Origin: Rhodococcus jostii NBRC 16295
GTDB lineage: Bacteria; Actinomycetota; Actinomycetes; Mycobacteriales; Mycobacteriaceae
Length of the DNA stretch: 64,000 nucleotides
Direction: 5' to 3'
NCBI RefSeq assembly: GCF_001894825.1
Contig: NZ_BCWY01000034.1
Coordinates: forward strand, 27,388-91,387
Below the pieces are notes generated by a model. It worked only from the letters and a program-made list of their open reading frames with translations, was not told the DNA's origin and did no database searches. Made by a program: the position numbers and the translations under genes. Below, in pieces: positions 34,644 to 42,723 of this stretch. Position 1 is the stretch's first letter. Every line of letters begins with the position of its first letter.

Positions 34644-35343
34644 CGACATCCGGGCCGGGTACGGCCGAACCGAGGTGATCCACGGAGTCTCGCTGACGGT
34701 GCCGTCGGACGGCGTGGCCGCGGTGATGGGACACAACGGTGCGGGTAAGACCACGCTGCTCCGGGCCGCGGTCGGGTTGATCAAGGTCAACTCCGGGCGC
34801 GTGCTGTTCGACGGCGAGGACGTGACGGCGCTGCGTCCCAGCGCCCGGGTCGCCCGCGGCCTCGCGTACGTTCCGCAGGGCCAGCAGTCGTTCGGCCAGT
34901 TGACCACCGCGGAGAACCTGCAGGTGGTGGCCGACGGTCGCAGGCGCGGAAAAGAACTCGTCGGCGAGGCACTGGATCTGTTTCCGGCGCTGCGCGGGCT
35001 GCTCGACCGGCGCGCCGGTCTCCTCTCCGGCGGGCAACGTCAGCAACTCGCCATCGCGCGGGCGCTGATCACGGAACCGAAGATGCTGATCCTCGACGAA
35101 CCGACCGAGGGCATCCAGCCGTCCGTCGTCGCGGAGATCGAGCGCACCATCATGGAACTCACCCGTCGCGGCGGGCTCGGAGTCCTGTTGGTGGAACAGC
35201 ACATCGGGTTCGCACTCGAATCGGCCGAGAGCTACTACGTCCTCGAGTCCGGGCGGGTCACGTCTTCCGGCGCCGGCGGTGCCGCACCCGATTCCGACGT
35301 CGGCACCGCGGTCTCCGACGTCCGCGCGGCGATGGCAATCTGA
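34630..35343 (+). CDS. urtE: Urea/amide ABC transporter ATPase UrtE
   Basis: A 237-residue LivF/UrtE-type ATPase with Walker A GHNGAGKTT, signature LLSGGQRQQLAIARAL and Walker B LILDEPTEGIQP. It begins inside the end of urtD and its final A is also the first base of the GntR start codon, so the whole set is one tightly coupled operon. Confidence 0.93.
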   Translation: MLELDDIRAGYGRTEVIHGVSLTVPSDGVAAVMGHNGAGKTTLLRAAVGLIKVNSGRVLFDGEDVTALRPSARVARGLAYVPQGQQSFGQLTTAENLQVVADGRRRGKELVGEALDLFPALRGLLDRRAGLLSGGQRQQLAIARALITEPKMLILDEPTEGIQPSVVAEIERTIMELTRRGGLGVLLVEQHIGFALESAESYYVLESGRVTSSGAGGAAPDSDVGTAVSDVRAAMAI

Positions 35344-36041
35344 TGGCACGCCGAGAACCGGCCGGCTCCCTCAGCGACCACGTGTATCTCTCGCTGCGCA
35401 CCGACCTGATGAGCGGACGGATCCCTCCGGGACAGCGGCTCGGCGAGGAGCGTCTCGCCGACGCGTACGGGGTGTCGCGGACCCCGGTGCGTGAGGCGCT
35501 GGCCCGCCTCCTCGCCGACGGGCTCGTCCAGCGCGACGTGGGCGGGCTGTTTCCGTACCGCCCCCGCATCGAGGAGCTCGCCGGACTGTACGAACTGCGC
35601 ATCACGCTCGAACTCCAGGGAATCGCCCGGGTCCGTGCCGACGAGTCGCTGTCGCACGATCCGAACGTCCTGGGACCGGAGCTCGACCGGTGGTACGCGC
35701 TGCGGAAGGAGAGCCCCGAGCCGGACGCCGGGTTCGTGGCGCTCGACGAGCAGTTCCACACGGTGCTGCTGCGGTCGGCCGGCAACCGGGCGTTGTCCGA
35801 TGCACTCGTCAACGTGAACGCGAAGGTGCGGCCGGTGCGTATGTTCGACTACCTCACCCCCGACCGCATGAGCGCCACCATCGACGAGCACATCTCCGTG
35901 GCCGAGTTCGCACTCGACGGCAAGCTCGATACCGCGTACGACACGCTGCTCGCGCACATCAGCGAGTCGCGTGAAGTGGTCATCGAGCGCGCTGAACAGG
36001 CACTTTCCCTGGCACGGATGGCCTGGGCGATCCGCGACTGA
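35343..36041 (+). CDS. GntR family regulator (FCD type)
   Basis: A 232-residue GntR regulator. The winged helix occupies residues 10-75 (GQRLGEERLADAYGVSRTPVREALARL). The all-helical FCD ligand domain follows, with the metal-type residues seen in FALDEQFH and ISVAE. It overlaps the urtE stop by one base, so it is expressed with the transporter and probably regulates it or the downstream urea genes. Confidence 0.9.
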   Translation: MARREPAGSLSDHVYLSLRTDLMSGRIPPGQRLGEERLADAYGVSRTPVREALARLLADGLVQRDVGGLFPYRPRIEELAGLYELRITLELQGIARVRADESLSHDPNVLGPELDRWYALRKESPEPDAGFVALDEQFHTVLLRSAGNRALSDALVNVNAKVRPVRMFDYLTPDRMSATIDEHISVAEFALDGKLDTAYDTLLAHISESREVVIERAEQALSLARMAWAIRD

Positions 36042-36083
36042 GACGGTTGTCCAACTCGATGGGACAGTTTTCCCACCAATGCC

Positions 36084-36118
36084 CCGAGCGGGTGCTAGCG
36101 TCTTGCTACCGCTCGGTA
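36084..36118. promoter_or_regulatory. Operator-like palindromes before the SDR/CMD operon
   Basis: CCGAGCGG (36084-36091) pairs with CCGCTCGG (36109-36116), and the second arm is part of a separate dyad TACCG-CT-CGGTA (36107-36118). The position, 23 bases before the SDR ATG, fits a repressor site. Confidence 0.45.
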
Positions 36119-36140
36119 ACACAGGTTGGGAACTCGCTTC

Positions 36141-36977
36141 ATGTCACGCACTCTCGAAGAGAATCTGGTCGGACGCCGCGTCCTGATCACCGGCGCAGCC
36201 CGGGGTATCGGCGCCGGACTCGCCAGACGACTTCACGAGCGGGGCGCCCGTGTCGGGTTGCTCGGCCTCGAACCCGAACTCCTCGAGCAGACGGCCACCG
36301 CCTGCGGCCGGGCCCCGTGGCGTCGGTGCGACACCCGCGAGCGGAAAGCCGTCGAGGACTCGTTCGACTACCTCGCCGACCGGCTCGGCGGCCTCGACGT
36401 CGTCGTCGCGAACGCGGGCGTGACGCCGCCGGCGCAGATCGTCGGGGGGGATCCGGACGTGATGCGGTACGCCATCGAGGTCAACGTGATGGGCACGTAC
36501 CACACGCTGCGGGCAGCGGGACCGTACATCGGGCACCGCAAGGGGTACGCGCTGGTCGTGGCGTCGTCGACGGCGTTCAACTCGCTGCGCGGCGTCCACG
36601 GCGCCACGCGAGGCGGTGCGGAGGAACTCGGGGAGGCCCTGCGGGAGGAAATGAAACCGCTGGGGACACGAGTGGGCATCGCCCGGCTCGGCGAGATCGA
36701 CACGGACCGGACGCTCATCGGTTTCGACGGCATCGCGGTTCCGCCACCCCGCGGCAGCGCATTGGCCCGGACCTCCTCGATCACGGTGGCGGTCGACGCC
36801 CTCGAGCGGGGGATCGCCGGGCGGAAGAATCGGATTTACGCGCCGTCTCGGGTACCCGGGTCGGATTCAATGCGTATGCTCGCACTTCGGGCCACGGAGA
36901 TGACCCGTTCGATCGAACTACGCGCGCACGCAACCGTTCCTGCGAGGGGGCGAGTAGAAGGAGAGGGGGCGGCGTGA
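36141..36977 (+). CDS. SDR-fold protein lacking the catalytic Tyr and Lys
   Basis: A 278-residue short-chain dehydrogenase-like protein. The cofactor motif TGAARGIG and NAG (VVANAG) are intact. In the active-site region VVASSTAFNSLRGVHGATRGG, the expected YxxxK is HGATR, so both catalytic residues are replaced. It may be a non-classical enzyme or a binding protein. The start is ATG 36141 (MSRTLEE). It is coupled by a GTGA overlap to the CMD-family gene downstream. Confidence 0.85.
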   Translation: MSRTLEENLVGRRVLITGAARGIGAGLARRLHERGARVGLLGLEPELLEQTATACGRAPWRRCDTRERKAVEDSFDYLADRLGGLDVVVANAGVTPPAQIVGGDPDVMRYAIEVNVMGTYHTLRAAGPYIGHRKGYALVVASSTAFNSLRGVHGATRGGAEELGEALREEMKPLGTRVGIARLGEIDTDRTLIGFDGIAVPPPRGSALARTSSITVAVDALERGIAGRKNRIYAPSRVPGSDSMRMLALRATEMTRSIELRAHATVPARGRVEGEGAA

Positions 36978-37507
36978 CCGCACGCATTCCACCCGGACGT
37001 CTGAAGGAACTCGGCCCCGTCAACTGGGTGCTGTGGCGAATCATCTCCCGTGTCGCCGGGGTGCCGGACGCGCATCTGTTCAGCACGGTGGGCCGCGCGA
37101 AGGGCCTCTTCCGTGCGTGGTTGCGCTACTCCGGCAAACTGATGCCGGGCGGGAAGATCTCCCGGCACGAGACCGAACTGATCATCCTCCGGGTGGCGCA
37201 CCTGCGGAAGTGCGGCTACGAGATGGATCACCACGTGCGCCTCGGACGCCGGGCGGGCGTCACCCCGGCGCTGCTCGAACAGGTGCTGGAGGGTCCCGAC
37301 GCGGAGGGCTGGGACGCGCGCCGCCGCGCCATCCTCAGGGCCGTCGACCAACTCGTCACCACCGACAACCTCGACGACGCCGCGTGGTCGGCGCTCGGCG
37401 CGTACTTCGACGACCCCCGAATGATCGAATTCTGTTTCCTGGTGACCCAGTACGACGCCCTGGCCACCACCATCGGGACTCTGAGGATCGAACGCGACTA
37501 TTCGTAG
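36974..37507 (+). CDS. Carboxymuconolactone decarboxylase family (AhpD-like) protein
   Basis: A 177-residue all-helical CMD-family protein. The active-site helix reads ILRVAHLRKCGYEMDHHVRLGRRAGV, with one cysteine, a Glu and paired histidines. It lacks the CxxC of AhpD, so a peroxidase role is not supported. The GTG start at 36974 overlaps the SDR stop and has a purine-rich GGAGAGGGGG upstream. The substrate is unknown. It is cotranscribed with the atypical SDR. Confidence 0.85.
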   Translation: MTARIPPGRLKELGPVNWVLWRIISRVAGVPDAHLFSTVGRAKGLFRAWLRYSGKLMPGGKISRHETELIILRVAHLRKCGYEMDHHVRLGRRAGVTPALLEQVLEGPDAEGWDARRRAILRAVDQLVTTDNLDDAAWSALGAYFDDPRMIEFCFLVTQYDALATTIGTLRIERDYS

Positions 37508-37540
37508 GTCTCCTATCGCGTAGAGAAGAGGAACGGCCGC

Positions 37541-38980
37541 ATGCCATCCGCAACCGAAGAAGTCCGTTCCGAGAAGGGGCTGGCGCGGGTTGCGCAGTCG
37601 CTGGCCGGGTGGACGGAGAAATGGTTCCCGGACGCCTACGTCTTCGCCCTCGTCGGTGTCTTCGTCGTTGCGGTGGCCGCACTGGCCAACGGTTCGTCCC
37701 CGCAGACGGTGGTGGACGCCTTCGGCGACGGTTTCTGGGATCTGACCGCGTTCACCCTGCAGATGGCGATGGTGGTGCTCACCGGATACGTCGTCGCCAC
37801 GTCCCCGCCGGTCGCCCGGCTGATCGATCGCCTGGCCACGGTGCCGCACACGGCGCGCAGCGCAGTCAGTTTCGTTGCTTTCCTGTCCATGTCGGTCTCG
37901 TTCCTGAACTGGGGACTGAGCCTCGTGTTCGGCGGGCTGCTGGCCCGGGCGATCGCACGCCGATCCGACCTGCGGGTGGACTACCGCGCACTGGGCGCAG
38001 CCGCCTTCATGGGCCTGGGCGCGGTGTGGGCGCTCGGCATGTCGTCCTCCGCTGCCCAACTCCAGGCCACCGCCGCGTCCTTGCCTCCGGCGCTGCTGGA
38101 GATCACCGGAGTCCTCGACTTCGGAACCACGATCTTCACCTGGCAGTCGCTGCTCATGTGCGCCATCATCATCGCCCTGACGGTGGTGATCGCCCACTTC
38201 TCGGCGCCGCGGGGCACCGCCGTCACCACCGCCCAGGACCTGGAGGTCGATCTGGACGACCGGCCGAAGGAGGTGCCACCCCGATCGCGACCGGGCGAGT
38301 GGCTCGAGTACAGCCGGATCCTGCCGGCGCTGGCCGGTCTGATGACGTTGGGATGGCTCATCTCCCAACTCGTGACCAAACCCCTGCTCACCGTCGTCAG
38401 TAGCCTGAACGCGTACCTGCTGGTCTTTCTCATGCTGGGTCTGGTGCTGCACGGGACTCCGCGCAAATTCCTGCAAGCCGTCGCTCTGGCCGTCCCGGCC
38501 ACGGCCGGGATCCTGGTCCAGTTTCCGCTGTACGCCGCCATGGCCGCGATCCTCACCAAGGCAGAGGGCAGAAACGGACTCACCATCTCGGAGCACCTCG
38601 CGGAGTTCTTCACCAACATCGGCAGCGGCGGCGCCTTCACCGTCGTCATCGCCCTCTACACCGTGGTGCTGGGCCTCTTCGTGCCGTCCGGCGGTGGAAA
38701 ATGGCTGGTCGAGGCGCCGTATGTCATGCAGTCGGCCACCGACGTCGGGATGAACCTGGGCTGGACGGTCCAGGTGTACAACGTGGCGGAGGCGCTGCCG
38801 AACCTGATCAACCCGTTCTTCATGCTGCCCCTGCTCGCGGTTCTGGGGCTCAGGGCGCGCGATCTGGTGGGATTCACGTTCCTGCAGTTCATGTTCCACC
38901 TCCCGGTGGTCCTGCTCCTGGTGTGGCTGCTCGGCACGACCTTCGAGTTCGTACCCCCGGTGCAGCCCTCGAGCCCGTGA
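37541..38980 (+). CDS. atoE: AtoE-type short-chain fatty acid transporter
   Basis: A 479-residue membrane protein of the AtoE/TIGR00366 family with about twelve hydrophobic helices. Conserved segments include SVSFLNWGLSLVFGGLLAR and LFVPSGGGKWLVEAPYVM. It should move short-chain carboxylates across the membrane. Amide hydrolysis by the nearby formamidase would release such acids, so a link is plausible but inferred. GAGGAA precedes ATG 37541. Confidence 0.88.
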   Translation: MPSATEEVRSEKGLARVAQSLAGWTEKWFPDAYVFALVGVFVVAVAALANGSSPQTVVDAFGDGFWDLTAFTLQMAMVVLTGYVVATSPPVARLIDRLATVPHTARSAVSFVAFLSMSVSFLNWGLSLVFGGLLARAIARRSDLRVDYRALGAAAFMGLGAVWALGMSSSAAQLQATAASLPPALLEITGVLDFGTTIFTWQSLLMCAIIIALTVVIAHFSAPRGTAVTTAQDLEVDLDDRPKEVPPRSRPGEWLEYSRILPALAGLMTLGWLISQLVTKPLLTVVSSLNAYLLVFLMLGLVLHGTPRKFLQAVALAVPATAGILVQFPLYAAMAAILTKAEGRNGLTISEHLAEFFTNIGSGGAFTVVIALYTVVLGLFVPSGGGKWLVEAPYVMQSATDVGMNLGWTVQVYNVAEALPNLINPFFMLPLLAVLGLRARDLVGFTFLQFMFHLPVVLLLVWLLGTTFEFVPPVQPSSP

Positions 38981-39029
38981 GCCCGATTCGCGCGTGCCGT
39001 GAGAGGTCTTACTAACCCACGCTTTACCT

Positions 39030-39069
39030 CGAGAAATCTCGGTGAAACACCCCGTCCTTAGCGTATACA
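39030..39069 (+). promoter_or_regulatory. Palindrome and -10 element before urea carboxylase
   Basis: CGAGA-AA-TCTCG (39030-39041) lies within a wider imperfect dyad starting TTTACC and ending GGTGAAA. TATACA follows at 39064-39069. The regulator may be the nearby GntR protein; that is a guess. Confidence 0.45.
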
Positions 39070-39072
39070 ACC

Positions 39073-42000
39073 ATGTCCACAGGGATGAATACGCCGCCGA
39101 TCGAGTACTCCTTCGACACCCTGCTCGTCGCGAACCGGGGCGAAATCGCCTGCCGCATCATGCGAACCGCGCATCTCCTCGGACTGAAGACGGTCGCGGT
39201 GTACTCCGACGCCGATGCCGCCGCCGCACACGTCGAGATGGCCGACGTCGCCGTCCGGCTGGGCCCGGCACCCGCCCACGAGTCGTATCTGCGGGCCGAC
39301 GCCGTCGTGGAGGCCGCGCTGTCGACGGGCGCGGGCGCGATCCATCCCGGCTACGGCTTCCTCTCGGAGAACGACGCGTTCGCCGCGGCGGCGGAATCTG
39401 CCGGCATCGCGTTCGTCGGCCCCACCCCCGAACAGTTGCGCACGTTCGGGAACAAGCACACGGCCCGCGAGGCCGCCCGCGTCGTCGGGGTCCCGCTCGT
39501 CGCGGGCAGCGGCCTCCTCGACTCCGCCGACGCCGCGCTGTCCGCGGCCTCCGACATCAGCTACCCGGTGATGATCAAGGCAGTCGGTGGTGGCGGCGGT
39601 ATCGGCATGCAGGCCTGTTTCGACGCCGCGGAACTCCGCGAAGCCTACGACCGCGTGCAGCGCCTCGCCCAGGCCAACTTCTCCTCGTCCGGGGTGTTCC
39701 TGGAACGGTTCGTGGCCCGGGCCCGGCACATCGAGGTGCAGGTGTTCGGCGACGGGCTCGGCCGCACGCTCAGCCTCGGCACCCGCGACTGCTCACTGCA
39801 GCGCCGCAACCAGAAGGTGGTCGAGGAAGCCCCGGCGCCCGGGCTCTCCGACGAACTGGTCGACAGGCTCCTGAGCTCGTCGCGCAGTCTTGCATCCTCG
39901 GTGAACTACCGGTCGGCCGGGACCGTCGAGTTCGTCTACGACGTGGACCGCGGCGAGGCGTCGTTCCTCGAGATGAACACCCGACTGCAGGTCGAGCACC
40001 CGGTGACCGAGGAGGTCACGGGAATCGACCTCGTCGAGTGGATGCTGAGGCTCGCCCGCGGCGACAGTTCCATGCTCGACGGGCTGCCCGACTCCGGACC
40101 CGAGATCACGGGGACCGCCGTGGAGGCCCGCATCTACGCCGAGGACCCCGGCCACGACTACCGTCCCAGCGCCGGACGACTGACGGGCGTCGAGTTCCCG
40201 GCTCACACCCGGGTGGAGACGTGGGTCGACACGGGCACCGAGGTGAGCGCCTACTACGACCCGATGCTGGCGAAGGTGATCACCCGCGGAAACCGGCGCA
40301 AGGCGGCGTTCGCCGCGCTCGCCGAGGCGCTCGCGGACACGCACATCTACGGGGTCCAGACCAACCTGCCGCAGCTGCGGCGGATCTGCGTCGCCGACAG
40401 TGTCCGGAACGCCACGCACACCACGCGGTCGCTGGCCGATCTGCGACCCACCGGCCGCCGCGTCGACGTGCTCCGTGCGGGTACCATGACCACCGTCCAG
40501 GACCATCCGGGCCGAATCGGTCTGTGGGAGGTCGGAATTCCGCCGTCGGGGCCGATGGACGACCTGTCGTTCCAGCTCGTCAATACCGCCGTCGGCAATC
40601 CGGTCGGCGCACCGGGGCTCGAATGCACCCTGCACGGCCCGCGGCTCGTGTTCTCGGACGCCACCGTGATCTGCGTCGGCGGCGCCGACACCCCGGTCAC
40701 CCTCGACGGCGAACCGATCCCCCTCTGGGAACCCGTCGAAGTGCCTGCAGGCTCCGTGCTCGACGTCGGCACCCCGACCGGCACGGGGCTGCGCATCTAC
40801 GTCGCGTTCCGCGGCGGCATCGACGCTCCGCTGTATCACGGCAGCGCATCCACATTCACGCTGGGCGGGTTCGGCGGCATCACCGGCAAGGCCGTCGCCA
40901 CCGGTGACGTGCTGGGACTCTTCGACGACTCGCTGTTCGAGAACACCGCAGGACTCGGTGCGCCGCAACTCGTCCCCGTGAATTCGCGTCCCGAGTTCAC
41001 GCACGAGTGGCATCTCGCCGTCGCCGAGGGACCGCAGCCGGCTCCCACCTACTTCACCGAATCCGACATGGCGCAGTTCTACGACACCACCTGGAAGGTC
41101 CAGACGCACGCCAACCGCACCGGACTGCGGCTCGACGGCCCCAAGCCGGTCTGGTCCCGGGCCGACGGCGGCGACGCCGGGCTGCATCCGTCGAACCTGC
41201 ACGACAACCCGTACAGCGTCGGCGCCCTCAACGTCTCCGGCGACACCCCGATTCTGCTCGGACCCGACGGCCCGAGCCTCGGCGGGTTCGCCTGCCCCCT
41301 CACCGTGGTCAAGGCCCACCGGTGGAAACTCGGGCAGATCCGGCCCGGCGACCGGGTACGTTTCCTCCCGGTCTCCGACGACGGCGCGCACTCGCTGCGG
41401 GCATCGGATTCGGCTCGACGACTGGATGTTCCGCCTGCGGCCACCCGGTCGACGGTATCCGACGGCGGGGTCCTCCACCGGATCGCACCCGTGCTGGACC
41501 GACCGGAGGTCGTGTACCTGCGCGGTGGCGACGACAACATCCTCGTCGAATACGGCGACCGGGAACTCGACCTCGGGCTCCGCATGCGCGTCCACGCACT
41601 GTCCGAGGCGCTGGTCCGACGCCGCGTTCCCGGCATCGTCGACATCACTCCGGGGGTGCGCTCCCTGCACCTGCACTTCGACGCCGACGAACTTCCGGCC
41701 GGCCGGCTGCTGGACATCCTCCAGGACATCGAGGAACTGCTGCCCGCGACACACGATCTGGTGGTCCCGAGCCGCACGGTCCGATTGCCGCTGTCGTTCG
41801 ACGACCCGTCCATCGCGGAGGCCATCGACCGCTACCGCAGCGGTGTCCGCGCCGACGCGCCCTGGCTGCCGTCGAACACCGAGTTCATCCGGCGTATCAA
41901 CGGATTGGACAGCGTCGACGACGTCCGGAACGCCGTGTTCGACGCCGAATACCTGGTGCTCGGGCTCGGCGACGTCTACCTCGGCGCGCCCCTGGCCGTG

Positions 42001-42723
42001 CCACTCGACCCGCGGCACCGCCTGGTCACCACCAAATACAACCCGGCGCGCACCTGGACGCCGTCCGACGCCGTCGGGATCGGCGGCAAGTACCTGTGCG
42101 TCTACGGCATGGAGTCGCCGGGCGGGTATCAACTGATCGGCCGCACCGTCCCGATCTGGTCCGGATACCGGCAGCACCGCCCGTTCGACGAGGGCAAACC
42201 CTGGATGTTCCGGTTCTTCGACCGCATCGTGTGGGAACCCGTCACCCCGGACCAATTGCGCGAGTACCGAGAGCAGGCCACGGCCGGACGGTTCGACGCG
42301 GAGATCTCCGAAGGCACGTTCGCGTTCGCCGACCACCTGAAGTTCCTGCAGGACAACGCGCGATCCATCGCGGAGTTCGACGACCGCCAGTCCGCGGCCT
42401 TCGAGGCCGAGAAGTCGGCGTGGCATGCGTCGGGCGAATTCGACCGCGTCGAACAGGCACCCACCCCCGAACCGTCCGCGCGGGGCGAACTTCCGCCCGG
42501 AGCGGTCGTCGTCGAGGCCCCCATGGTCGGGAGCGTGTGGCGCGTCGAAGTCGAGGCCGGGCAGCGCATCGAACCGGGACAGAACGCGGTGGTGCTCGAG
42601 GCGGTGAAACTCGAGATGCCGGTCGCGTTCCCGTCCTCCGGAACGGTCCTCGAAGTCCTCGTGTCACCGGGCGCGATCGTCGAACCGGGCACCCCTCTCG
42701 TCGTGATTGGAGCAGAAAACTGA
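39073..42723 (+). CDS. uca: Urea carboxylase
   Basis: A 1216-residue biotin-dependent urea carboxylase. Domains in order: biotin carboxylase (about residues 12-460; KAVGGGGGIGM and EMNTRLQVEHPVTEEVTG), a KipA/AHS2-like domain (VLRAGTMTTVQDHPGRIG), a KipI/AHS1-like domain (about 800-1000), and a C-terminal biotinyl domain with EAVKLEMP, where K1179 carries biotin. It converts urea, bicarbonate and ATP to allophanate. It is one base from the allophanate hydrolase gene. The start is uncertain: ATG 39073 lies very close to a -10-like TATACA, and ATG 39085 is possible. Guanidine is a known alternative substrate in this family, but no guanidine riboswitch or carboxyguanidine deiminase gene is seen. 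Confidence 0.93.
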   Translation: MSTGMNTPPIEYSFDTLLVANRGEIACRIMRTAHLLGLKTVAVYSDADAAAAHVEMADVAVRLGPAPAHESYLRADAVVEAALSTGAGAIHPGYGFLSENDAFAAAAESAGIAFVGPTPEQLRTFGNKHTAREAARVVGVPLVAGSGLLDSADAALSAASDISYPVMIKAVGGGGGIGMQACFDAAELREAYDRVQRLAQANFSSSGVFLERFVARARHIEVQVFGDGLGRTLSLGTRDCSLQRRNQKVVEEAPAPGLSDELVDRLLSSSRSLASSVNYRSAGTVEFVYDVDRGEASFLEMNTRLQVEHPVTEEVTGIDLVEWMLRLARGDSSMLDGLPDSGPEITGTAVEARIYAEDPGHDYRPSAGRLTGVEFPAHTRVETWVDTGTEVSAYYDPMLAKVITRGNRRKAAFAALAEALADTHIYGVQTNLPQLRRICVADSVRNATHTTRSLADLRPTGRRVDVLRAGTMTTVQDHPGRIGLWEVGIPPSGPMDDLSFQLVNTAVGNPVGAPGLECTLHGPRLVFSDATVICVGGADTPVTLDGEPIPLWEPVEVPAGSVLDVGTPTGTGLRIYVAFRGGIDAPLYHGSASTFTLGGFGGITGKAVATGDVLGLFDDSLFENTAGLGAPQLVPVNSRPEFTHEWHLAVAEGPQPAPTYFTESDMAQFYDTTWKVQTHANRTGLRLDGPKPVWSRADGGDAGLHPSNLHDNPYSVGALNVSGDTPILLGPDGPSLGGFACPLTVVKAHRWKLGQIRPGDRVRFLPVSDDGAHSLRASDSARRLDVPPAATRSTVSDGGVLHRIAPVLDRPEVVYLRGGDDNILVEYGDRELDLGLRMRVHALSEALVRRRVPGIVDITPGVRSLHLHFDADELPAGRLLDILQDIEELLPATHDLVVPSRTVRLPLSFDDPSIAEAIDRYRSGVRADAPWLPSNTEFIRRINGLDSVDDVRNAVFDAEYLVLGLGDVYLGAPLAVPLDPRHRLVTTKYNPARTWTPSDAVGIGGKYLCVYGMESPGGYQLIGRTVPIWSGYRQHRPFDEGKPWMFRFFDRIVWEPVTPDQLREYREQATAGRFDAEISEGTFAFADHLKFLQDNARSIAEFDDRQSAAFEAEKSAWHASGEFDRVEQAPTPEPSARGELPPGAVVVEAPMVGSVWRVEVEAGQRIEPGQNAVVLEAVKLEMPVAFPSSGTVLEVLVSPGAIVEPGTPLVVIGAEN

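Noticed and set aside
36836..39070. Long minus-strand frame across the SDR, CMD and AtoE genes
   Set aside because: It spans three well-supported plus-strand genes and reads as low-complexity charged sequence.
39793..42426. Long open frame antisense to urea carboxylase
   Set aside because: Its composition (Val, Arg, Gly, Asp) is typical of a reverse-strand shadow, and the plus-strand gene is complete with all domains.
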